DNA of 64,000 nucleotides, from assembly GCA_900769555.1 (NCBI GenBank), contig CAAGHA010000070.1, forward strand, positions 3,435 through 67,434. Direction: 5' to 3'. Positions within the stretch are counted from its first letter, which is position 1; each line of letters begins with the position of its first letter. This document shows positions 17,156-23,924 of the stretch, in pieces. This DNA comes from Bacteroidales bacterium (GTDB taxonomy: Bacteria > Bacteroidota > Bacteroidia > Bacteroidales > Paludibacteraceae). The notes under the pieces were generated by a model, which was given only the letters and a program-made list of their open reading frames with translations, did not search any database and was not told the origin of the DNA. Both the position numbers and the translations under genes were made by a program.

Positions 17156-20098
17156 CTACATTTTGGGATTTGGACACACTTTTATGTAGGGACAATATTT
17201 GCAATAGTCGGCTTGTGTCAAAGTGGTGTCGAATGGTATATCGGGATTAAAAATCTCGGTTAGTACCTTTTTTAGGTTCTCTTCTATTTCTTCTATATAT
17301 GCATCAATGGTTGCACTATCTTTTCCTGAATTTTTATCGCAAAAGGAACACTCTTGTTTTGATTCTTCTGCATTTAAATAAATGATAGATGCTTTTATAT
17401 CGGACAATTTTTCTTGTTTTGCATACATATAAGCATACAACAGAATTTGTCGATTGTATTGATACTTTGACTGCCCTATTTCAAACAGTTCTTCAATTGA
17501 AGGAAAGGAATATTGTTTTCCTCCTGTTTTGTAATCTTTGATAATTGTATAATTTCCTTTTTTGTCAATTCTGTCGATACGCCCCTCCATTTCTAATGTG
17601 ATGGTTTTCCCATCTGCCATATTTATCTCAATAGGTGTTTTAACTTCTTTCTCTAATCCAATAACCTGAAATGGTGTTTCATGGGTTTTGTCGAAGCGTA
17701 CCATCTTTTCTACAAACTCAACCATGGCATTGATTGTGACAAGTTGAATTCCTGAAAAATCTGCCGGAGAACTTTTGTAGAAGCGTTCTTGAAACTTTTT
17801 CTCAACCAACTGAACGATATTTTCTCGTTTAATTGCGGAAAGGTGTGATTCGCAAATATTTCCTCTCCCTGCATAGGGCTGATATATGCTTTCCATTGTG
17901 TTATGAAATATCTCTCCAAAGGTTGGTGCATCGACCTCATCGTCTAATTCTCTCTCTTCTTTGATGTTTAATACGTATGAAAGATAAAATCTAACAGGAC
18001 ATGCTATGTATGTGTTAAGTGCGGATGGAGAAATCTTGCCTCTCTTTGTTATGTATTTGTGGATTAAATAATCTGTAATATTTTTGTTTTTAGGAATATA
18101 GGATGTATTCTTTTTTTCTGTAATAGAAAATGAATCTTCAAAGCTTATATCTTCGAATTTTACATCAAAGGTTGCATCTGCTAACATTTGCATCATAAAT
18201 CGACTCATTTGACCTCGATTGGTTCCTTCTGTCGATGTGTTGTAAATTAGTGTGATATTTTCTGCACGTTGTAAAAGGCGGTAAAAGTAGTAAGCGTATA
18301 ATGAATTTTTATGTTCAATTGTTGTTAGACCATATCCTTTTCGTAAATTGTGTGGGATGAATGAATTTTCTTTCCCGCTACGTGGTACAACTCCTTCGTT
18401 TGTGGAGAGCATTACAATATTGGAAAAATCCAAATTTCGGGTCTCCAAAAATCCCATAATTTGCATTCCTTTTATTGGTTCTCCTGTGAAAGGAACGGAT
18501 ATTGTTGTTAATACTTTATTTAAAAGCTTGGTTAACGTATTGAAATTTACAGTTAAAACTCCATCTTTTTGAAGAGAATAGATGCGATTTATTGCTGTGT
18601 AACTTCGATAAATAGCCTCCTTGTACAGGTCGTTGTATATGTCTTCAATTTCTTGTTGTTGTTCAGATTTTTCAAATTCTTTCTCTTTGTTGCTTTGATA
18701 TGAGTGGGCAATTTTTTTTAGAATTTCAACCAACCATTGGGTTAATTGCGGTTCTTCCGATTGGGTTAGGGGATCTTTTACGCATGTAAATAATAGAGAT
18801 AAATCTTCATTGTAGGTAATCTCTTGGAGTGAGGGGTAATATAGTTCTTTTTCTTTTAACTCTTTCCCTAATTTTGCAGCATCTTTAAAACATGTTTTTA
18901 TGTAAGAATCGTTTAAAATGGATGAAATTGTTTTGTAGCTAAAATGTTTGCTCCTAGATTGTTGTATGCACGTTTGCATCTCAATCAGAGTTTTAAGTGT
19001 GGCATAAATTGGAGTTTGGATAAGAGGGAATCCCATTGTGATGTTTACATCTGTTACCGTAGAGGGAAGAGAGTGTAGGGTAGGTAACAATAGCGACTCA
19101 TTACATAGAACAATTGCAGTCTCTTTTTCTTTGTATCCTTTTTTATGCCAGTGATTTATTTCTTCTTGCAAGAATTTTGTTTGTGCATTCTCTGTGGATG
19201 ATGATATAAATTTAACAGGGCGAGTGGTTGTAAAATAACTTTTTTTGAAAGTTATTGCGTTGGGAAACTTTTGGATGTTTTTACTCATGAATACGGATGC
19301 TTCATGTCCTTCTTTCATGTAATAATCATCATAATCCCAATAAAATAGAGCTTTGCCGCAATCATTAAGGTGTTTAAAAAGGGCTTCTTCGCATTTGTTT
19401 AGGACATTAAATCCAACGAATAGATACTTTGATGCTTTAAAATCTTTGTAATCAATTCCTTTTAGTTGTTCTATTACAGCTCGTTTTAGCATCCCTTCGT
19501 AAGCTATGTTATCATTTTTTAAATCCTCTTTGAAGGCTGAATAGATGGGGTATAATAAATTCCAAATTTGCATGAATTTATGTTTAATTCCTTCTTCGTT
19601 GTCTTCTTCACTAAATTTAGAATTGTTAAAAAATTCTTTTAAGGCATTACGTTGCGTCTCTGTTAAATACTCGTAATTGTCTTCTATTTCTGCCAAATCA
19701 GAGATGTTTCGAAATAGTTTCTGTGCATCTACTAAATTGTTATCAATATCTTCAAAGTCTCCTAACAACATTTCCCCCCAGAAATAAAATTGATCGAGTG
19801 ATTCTACAAGAAATGATTCCCCGAGTTCTCTTTGTGCAACCGCTGAATAAATTTCGTATAACTTGCAAACGCAATAGATGGAATCTGCAATTTGAAATGT
19901 AGAGTTTTGAATGAATAGAGATTGTATGGTGGTGTAGGTGGGAGACCAAAATGGTATATTCCCGATTTTTTCGGCAAGAAAATTATTAAAAAATAACTTT
20001 GCTCTATTATTCGGAAATACGACAACAATGTCGGCTAATTCTGTTCCGAATCGATTAACAAGGTCGTCTGCTACAATCTTTAAAAACGAATCATTCAT
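17156..20098 (-). CDS. AddB-like PD-(D/E)XK nuclease with Fe-S cysteines
   Basis: 980 residues. The N-terminal two thirds resemble a degenerate UvrD-type helicase (VVVFPNNRAKLFF near 25-37 in place of a true Walker A; NIVMLSTNEGVVPRSG near 556-571). The C-terminal part is a RecB-type nuclease, with GRIDRID and KDYKTG (about 865-887) as the metal site. Four Cys likely hold a 4Fe-4S cluster: one in YIACPVRFYLSY (about 701) and three in YCKYCPYIKVCP at the C-terminus. This layout is that of AddB/RexB, which with AddA processes double-strand ends for recombination. No addA/recB-like helicase gene adjoins it here. The N-terminal anchor MNDSFLKIVADDLVNRFG supports the ATG chosen. Confidence 0.82.
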   Translation of the reverse strand: MNDSFLKIVADDLVNRFGTELADIVVVFPNNRAKLFFNNFLAEKIGNIPFWSPTYTTIQSLFIQNSTFQIADSIYCVCKLYEIYSAVAQRELGESFLVESLDQFYFWGEMLLGDFEDIDNNLVDAQKLFRNISDLAEIEDNYEYLTETQRNALKEFFNNSKFSEEDNEEGIKHKFMQIWNLLYPIYSAFKEDLKNDNIAYEGMLKRAVIEQLKGIDYKDFKASKYLFVGFNVLNKCEEALFKHLNDCGKALFYWDYDDYYMKEGHEASVFMSKNIQKFPNAITFKKSYFTTTRPVKFISSSTENAQTKFLQEEINHWHKKGYKEKETAIVLCNESLLLPTLHSLPSTVTDVNITMGFPLIQTPIYATLKTLIEMQTCIQQSRSKHFSYKTISSILNDSYIKTCFKDAAKLGKELKEKELYYPSLQEITYNEDLSLLFTCVKDPLTQSEEPQLTQWLVEILKKIAHSYQSNKEKEFEKSEQQQEIEDIYNDLYKEAIYRSYTAINRIYSLQKDGVLTVNFNTLTKLLNKVLTTISVPFTGEPIKGMQIMGFLETRNLDFSNIVMLSTNEGVVPRSGKENSFIPHNLRKGYGLTTIEHKNSLYAYYFYRLLQRAENITLIYNTSTEGTNRGQMSRFMMQMLADATFDVKFEDISFEDSFSITEKKNTSYIPKNKNITDYLIHKYITKRGKISPSALNTYIACPVRFYLSYVLNIKEERELDDEVDAPTFGEIFHNTMESIYQPYAGRGNICESHLSAIKRENIVQLVEKKFQERFYKSSPADFSGIQLVTINAMVEFVEKMVRFDKTHETPFQVIGLEKEVKTPIEINMADGKTITLEMEGRIDRIDKKGNYTIIKDYKTGGKQYSFPSIEELFEIGQSKYQYNRQILLYAYMYAKQEKLSDIKASIIYLNAEESKQECSFCDKNSGKDSATIDAYIEEIEENLKKVLTEIFNPDIPFDTTLTQADYCKYCPYIKVCPNPKM

Positions 20099-20159
20099 AT
20101 ATTAAAAAATAGTTTGATTGTTAAAAATATCAGTTTAAAAGATACAACATTGCCTTATC

Positions 20160-20236
20160 TTAAGGTAACTTTTGTAAGTTGCGATTTTTGTTTCTAAATG
20201 TAATAAATCTATTTCGAATGTTTTTGAATTCATTTT
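20160..20236 (-). repeat. R1 element copy c, 3' segment
   Basis: Read on the minus strand it gives AATTCAAAAACATTCGAAAT, ATTTATTACA and AGAAACAAAAATCG, matching the 3' part of the copies at 17,037 and 32,300. It is separated from its 5' part (20,420-20,526) by an inserted R2 element. Confidence 0.6.
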
Positions 20237-20419
20237 AGAAGTTGTTTAAATTTTATTTCGTGCATATTTGAGAGTTTTTTAAGATTATTATTCTTTTGCA
20301 GTAAATAGTGGACTATTATCAAAAAAGAATAATAAATCAGATTAAAAAACACCTTAAAGAAGCCGAAAGAAAAGTGTGAAACTTAAAGTCAATTTAACAA
20401 TAAAGTTCAAACGACTTCT
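20237..20419 (+). repeat. R2 dispersed hairpin element, copy b (full length)
   Basis: 183 bp bounded by imperfect inverted repeats: AGAAGTTGTTTAAATTTTATT at the left, and on the opposite strand AGAAGTCGTTTGAACTTTATT at the right (18 of 21 positions agree). The centre forms a hairpin with a perfect 13-bp stem, TTATTATTCTTTT (20285-20297) and AAAAGAATAATAA (20323-20335), around the block TAGTGGACTATTA. No reading frame is present. It sits inside an R1 element. Confidence 0.65.
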
Positions 20420-20526
20420 ACAATCTTATTTCTATTCATTCAGTTACGATGTCCGCATAGCTCCTTTATGAATAAAAACAATCTAACTCAAATGCTCTTC
20501 AGAATGTTTCGACCTAAATTATAGAA
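20420..20526 (-). repeat. R1 element copy c, 5' segment
   Basis: On the minus strand it starts TTCTATAATTTAGGTCGA, then has GAAGAGCATTT, ATTCATAAA, ATCGTAACT and GAATAG, in the order of the copy at 32,179. It ends where R2 copy b begins. Confidence 0.65.
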
Positions 20527-20570
20527 TTTACCTGAAAAGATAAGAATTTCCTAAAATTTACGAGAAAGAA

Positions 20571-20610
20571 TAAGAGGTTGTGTTAAATAAATATTTCAAC
20601 GCAACCTCCT
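20571..20610 (-). terminator. terminator of the DUF5606 gene
   Basis: Minus-strand hairpin AGGAGGTTGCGTT / AACACAACCTCTT with one mismatch and an A/T-rich loop, about 22 bp after the stop codon, followed by a T-rich tail. Confidence 0.6.
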
Positions 20611-20631
20611 ATCATTATATTTGACTATCAA

Positions 20632-21036
20632 TTATTTAGTCTCTTCTTTTTCAAAATTGTCATTGTTGGTTTCTACTAATAAATTGTACCAAGAAAACAA
20701 TTTTTTCATATCCGATACATAAACTCTATCCTTGTCATATGTAGGGAGAATTTCTTTCATATACTCAGATAAAACCTTTGAGTCAGCTTTCTTTAGGTCG
20801 ATATTAATGAGTTTCCCATTTTCTTTCTCTTTTATGCTATTCATAACTTCATTCAATGGGACTTCACCCTCTTCTGTGTACATAGCAATATCTCCTAAAG
20901 ACAAAATTTTTTCATGGGCATATGCCGGCATTCTTTTCTGCTCTTTTAATGACTCAACAATCAACATATTCCTACCCTGAGAAATTAACTTATACAATCC
21001 TGGTTTCCCGGAAATCGATAAAATTTTTTTCAACAT
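20632..21036 (-). CDS. DUF5606 domain protein
   Basis: 134 residues. The N-terminus MLKKILSISGKPGLYKLISQ followed by NMLIVESL and ILSLGDIAMYTEEGEVPL matches DUF5606, a small soluble protein family that appears restricted to Bacteroidetes. Function unknown. The C-terminal third is Lys/Glu-rich. It is divergent from bamD, with 130 bp between the starts. No neighbour hints at a pathway. Confidence 0.8.
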   Translation of the reverse strand: MLKKILSISGKPGLYKLISQGRNMLIVESLKEQKRMPAYAHEKILSLGDIAMYTEEGEVPLNEVMNSIKEKENGKLINIDLKKADSKVLSEYMKEILPTYDKDRVYVSDMKKLFSWYNLLVETNNDNFEKEETK

Positions 21037-21145
21037 AATACTTTCTCTACTTTAAATTCATTTAAAAATTCTATTTCAAATGCAAAAGAAATAAAAACAT
21101 TTTAAAAATGAACGATTTTTTCTTCTTCTTTTGAATCTAAATGAT

Positions 21146-21153
21146 TATTTTTG
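21146..21153 (+). promoter_or_regulatory. predicted -7 box for bamD
   Basis: TATTTTTG fits TAnnTTTG and is followed 16 bp later by the ATG at 21169. A TTG at 21151 could open the frame six codons earlier but lies inside this box, so it is not the start. No -33 box at standard spacing was seen. Confidence 0.5.
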
Positions 21154-21168
21154 CAAAATCTATTCGGT

Positions 21169-21972
21169 ATGAAAAGGATTTTTGTTAAAATATTGTTTAT
21201 TTGCATCGTTGGATTGACATCTTGCGGTGGGTATAATGCTGTGTTGAAGAGTACTGATAATAATTTAAAGTATGAGAAGGCTTTGGAGTATTATGAGTCT
21301 GGTGATTATGTTAAGTGTTATACTTTGTTGGAGGCGGTAATTCCTTCTTTAAGGGGTACTGAAAAAGGAGAAGAGGGCTTGTATAAGTTAGCAATGGCAC
21401 ATTTTTTGAATGAGGATTATGAAATGGCTAAAAGTTATTTTACAACTTATACCAGAGGTTATCCGAAAGGAAAGTATGTGGAGGATGCCCATTACTATAT
21501 TGGGTATAGTTTTTATAAAGATTCTCCGGATGTAAAGTTGGATCAAGCAAGTACGAAGAAAGCGATAGACTCTTTTTTGGCTTTTTCTGAGGCTTTCCCG
21601 GATAGTAAACGAATGCCGGATGTTGTCAAAATGTTGACTGAACTTCAAGAGAAATTGGCTGAAAAGGAGTATAATAATGCATTGTTATACTATAAGTTAG
21701 GTGACTATATGGGAAACAATTATTTGTCTGCTGTTGTGACCGCAACAAATGCGTTGAAACTTTATCCTGATTCTAAATATAAAGAGGAGTTGAGTTTTTT
21801 GATTTTGAAAGCTAAATATATGCAGGCAGAGAAGAGTGTGGAGTCAAAAATAAAAGATCGCTATCGAGATACGGTGGATGAATATTATAATTTTGTTAAT
21901 GAATTCCCTAATAGCCAGCATCTGAAAGAGGCTGAGAGAATGTTTAAAAAGGCAAAGAAAAGTATCGAATAA
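21169..21972 (+). CDS. bamD: outer membrane assembly lipoprotein BamD
   Basis: 267 residues. A lipoprotein signal (1-18) with lipobox VGLTSC gives a lipidated Cys. The body has TPR-type helices: ALEYYESGDYVKCYTLL (about 36-52), AMAHFLNEDYEMAKSYF (about 75-91), and a long helical C-terminus ending EAERMFKKAKKSIE. BamD is the essential lipoprotein partner of BamA (encoded at 40,957) in inserting outer-membrane proteins. The length is close to E. coli BamD (245). It is followed after 22 nt by the omega-like subunit gene, the order seen in many Bacteroidetes. Confidence 0.92.
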   Translation: MKRIFVKILFICIVGLTSCGGYNAVLKSTDNNLKYEKALEYYESGDYVKCYTLLEAVIPSLRGTEKGEEGLYKLAMAHFLNEDYEMAKSYFTTYTRGYPKGKYVEDAHYYIGYSFYKDSPDVKLDQASTKKAIDSFLAFSEAFPDSKRMPDVVKMLTELQEKLAEKEYNNALLYYKLGDYMGNNYLSAVVTATNALKLYPDSKYKEELSFLILKAKYMQAEKSVESKIKDRYRDTVDEYYNFVNEFPNSQHLKEAERMFKKAKKSIE

Positions 21973-21994
21973 AATATAAGAAAACGTTTTAATT

Positions 21995-22327
21995 ATGGAT
22001 TACAAGAAAGTTTCCGCTCCAAACAACACGATTACAAGGGATATGAATCAGTTGTGTGCAGATACAGGCAATGTTTATGAGACTGTAAACATAATTGCTA
22101 AAAGAGCGAATCAAATTAGTGTGGAAATGAAATCTGAATTAGAGAGAAAGTTGCAAGAGTTTGCTTCTTATAACGATAATTTGGAGGAGGTTTTCGAGAA
22201 TCGTGAGCAAATTGAAATTTCACGTTTTTACGAAAAATTACCAAAGCCAACTTTGATTGCTGCTCAAGAATATACTGACGGAAAGGTTTATTTTAGAAAT
22301 CCGGTTAAGGATAAAATGAAGTATTAA
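21995..22327 (+). CDS. rpoZ: RNA polymerase omega-like (Rpb6 family) subunit
   Basis: 110 residues. It contains TGNVYETVNIIAKRANQIS (about 26-44), the Rpb6/omega segment in which conserved small and basic residues contact the beta' subunit, and a C-terminal PTLIAAQEYTDGKVYFRNP typical of the Bacteroidetes version. Omega helps assemble and stabilise RNA polymerase. It is read with bamD. Bacterial omega proteins are poorly conserved; the identification depends on the central segment and the gene order. Confidence 0.78.
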   Translation: MDYKKVSAPNNTITRDMNQLCADTGNVYETVNIIAKRANQISVEMKSELERKLQEFASYNDNLEEVFENREQIEISRFYEKLPKPTLIAAQEYTDGKVYFRNPVKDKMKY

Positions 22328-22387
22328 TAGGACAAAAGTCTTTGTGAAGATTAATTTTGGTTCTTTGCATCGGTTTTTAATTGAATG

Positions 22388-22434
22388 TTCTATAAATTGA
22401 AATTCTAAAGTCGTTTCGACTATATTTTGTAGAG
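22388..22434. repeat. 47-bp R1-like remnant
   Basis: It begins TTCTATAAATTG, the R1 left end, and ends TTTTGTAGAG, resembling the R1 right end. Between them only AGTCG-TTT-CGACT remains, a small hairpin. It resembles an R1 element that has lost nearly all internal sequence. Confidence 0.5.
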
Positions 22435-22457
22435 TTTCCTTGAAAGAGATTATTAGG

Positions 22458-22487
22458 GAATACGCATTTTTTGCGTGTTCTCTTTTG
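22458..22487 (+). terminator. terminator after the bamD-rpoZ transcript
   Basis: GAATACGCA / TGCGTGTTC pair (one G-T wobble) around a short T loop and are followed by TCTTTTG. Confidence 0.6.
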
Positions 22488-22578
22488 TTGTGCTTTGATA
22501 TATCCTTTTTTATTCTCTCTTTGTTGGTTAAATTCTTGAAATTTTATCATTCGATGTATGCCGTATAAAAAAAATTCT

Positions 22579-22586
22579 TATTTTTG
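22579..22586 (+). promoter_or_regulatory. predicted -7 box for comF
   Basis: TATTTTTG fits TAnnTTTG, about 80 bp upstream of the comF ATG. No clear -33 box. Confidence 0.4.
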
Positions 22587-22668
22587 TAGTACTTGTTTTT
22601 GGGGTAGATTGGAGAATCTTCCCGGAAGTTCAATATGAAATTTTATAACTTCTTTGTTTGCGTTTGAT

Positions 22669-23364
22669 ATGGTTAGTTTTAAAGAGTATTTTAATGATTT
22701 TTTATCATTGTTTTACCCTCAATGTTGTGTAGGCTGTGGAAATGCTTTGGTGAAAGGTGAAGAGCATCTGTGTCTTTCTTGTTTGTTGGAGTTGCCACGT
22801 GCCGGAATTTCCGGATTGGCTTGGAATTACCTAGAGAATCGATTGCATGGAAGAATTCGTTTGGAGTATGCTACTGCTTTTTTGCTTTTTGAAAAAGAGT
22901 CTATTTCACAACAAATTTTGCATGAATTGAAATATAGAGGGAATATAGATTTAGGATTGAAATTAGGGCGTATGTTTGGAAAGGAGTTGGTTAATAGTCG
23001 CTTTAAATCAATTGATGCTTTGGTTCCTGTTCCTTTGCACCCGAAACGATTGCAGTCTAGAGGGTATAATCAAAGTGAAATTCTATGCAAAGGAATCTCG
23101 CAGATTATGGGAAAACCGGTGATAACAAATTTATTGGAACGTGTGGTCGAAAATTCAACGCAAACAAAAAAAGGCGCTATTGAGCGTTGGGAAAATGTTA
23201 AAGGAATTTTTCAGTTAAAGAATTTTGAACAAGTGAGAGGTTTACATTTGTTGTTGGTTGATGATGTATTGACAACGGGTGCTACGTTGGAGGCATCGGC
23301 AATGCCTTTTAAGTATTTGAGTGATGTAACTATTAGTATTGCGGCTTTGGCCGCTGTTTATTAA
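22669..23364 (+). CDS. comF: ComF family amidophosphoribosyltransferase-like protein
   Basis: 231 residues from the ATG at 22669; a TTG five codons earlier is less likely. The N-terminal zinc-ribbon-like part has CCVGCG and CLSCLLEL (about 19-45). The C-terminal phosphoribosyltransferase fold has LVPVPLHPKRLQSRGYNQSE (about 121-140) and the PRPP loop LLVDDVLTTGATLEAS (about 199-214). ComF is needed for DNA uptake in naturally competent species, but in most bacteria its cellular role is unsettled. It lies alone between bamD-rpoZ and a small lipoprotein gene. Confidence 0.92.
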   Translation: MVSFKEYFNDFLSLFYPQCCVGCGNALVKGEEHLCLSCLLELPRAGISGLAWNYLENRLHGRIRLEYATAFLLFEKESISQQILHELKYRGNIDLGLKLGRMFGKELVNSRFKSIDALVPVPLHPKRLQSRGYNQSEILCKGISQIMGKPVITNLLERVVENSTQTKKGAIERWENVKGIFQLKNFEQVRGLHLLLVDDVLTTGATLEASAMPFKYLSDVTISIAALAAVY

Positions 23365-23382
23365 TTTAATTAATTTATAGGT

Positions 23383-23829
23383 ATGAAAGTATTTAAATTT
23401 TGGTCTTTATTGTGTTTTTTATGTTTAGGTTTCGCTTTTACTTCTTGTGAAGAAAAAGGGGATGACGTAGATTCTGGAGATTCTCCGGTTAAGGAGTATG
23501 TGAATGAAGATGGTGTTAATACGGGTCTGAAATTATATGGTATTTATGACACTTATAGTTCAGGTGGTTCCGGTACAGCTGCAATCGCTACAATGACTTT
23601 GGAATTGGTAGATGTTTATAATACTTATCAAAAAAGCAAGGATATTTCAGGATGGAAAACAGGTTTTGTTACAGGCGTGGCAATGGGAAAATTTGGCTTG
23701 CAAGATGAAGCGCAAGTAACTCAAGATATGTACAACGAGGTATCTGGAATTATTGGTATTTTTGACAATGGATTTACACTAGATACTGCAATTGAAGCAA
23801 TGACTGCAATTCAGGCTATTTTAGGTTAG
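23383..23829 (+). CDS. small putative lipoprotein, unknown function
   Basis: 148 residues. A hydrophobic N-terminus (about 6-20) leads to a lipobox ending TSC (Cys about 22), followed by acidic residues (EEKGDDVDSGDS). That acidic patch resembles the lipoprotein surface-export signal of Bacteroidetes, so the protein may face outward. The mature part is Gly/Thr-rich and predicted helical (IATMTLELVDVYNTYQKS). I do not recognise the family. It starts 18 bp after comF and ends before a strong terminator. Confidence 0.75.
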   Translation: MKVFKFWSLLCFLCLGFAFTSCEEKGDDVDSGDSPVKEYVNEDGVNTGLKLYGIYDTYSSGGSGTAAIATMTLELVDVYNTYQKSKDISGWKTGFVTGVAMGKFGLQDEAQVTQDMYNEVSGIIGIFDNGFTLDTAIEAMTAIQAILG

Positions 23830-23854
23830 CATTGTAGATATTTAAGTATAAAAT

Positions 23855-23891
23855 AAGGCTGTGTCAGAAGTTTGTACTCTGTCACAGCCTT
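23855..23891 (+). terminator. terminator after the small lipoprotein gene
   Basis: AAGGCTGTG (23855-23863) and CACAGCCTT (23883-23891) form a perfect 9-bp stem with a 19-nt loop; a short T stretch follows. dnaG starts 34 bp later, so its promoter must overlap or lie close to this hairpin, or the hairpin is leaky. Confidence 0.75.
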
Positions 23892-23924
23892 TAAAAGTCT
23901 TTCAGAATAGGCAAATTTAGGATA

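Larger units (their letters stand above)
20099..20631. other. repeat-filled intergenic region (533 bp)
   Basis: No gene was seen on either strand. About two thirds is a nested pair of elements: an R1 copy on the minus strand split by an R2 copy. The remainder, 20,527-20,631, carries the terminator of the DUF5606 gene. The 60 bp next to 20,098 should hold the promoter of the nuclease gene, but no clear -7 box is visible. Confidence 0.6.
22328..22668. other. intergenic region rpoZ-comF (341 bp)
   Basis: No gene was seen. It contains a 47-bp R1-like remnant (22,388-22,434), a hairpin terminator (22,458-22,487) and a -7 box for comF (22,579-22,586). Confidence 0.55.

Noticed and set aside
20099..20631. 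Decayed insertion sequence with transposase remnants
   Set aside because: No transposase-like peptide was found in any frame; the region is accounted for by the R1 and R2 elements.
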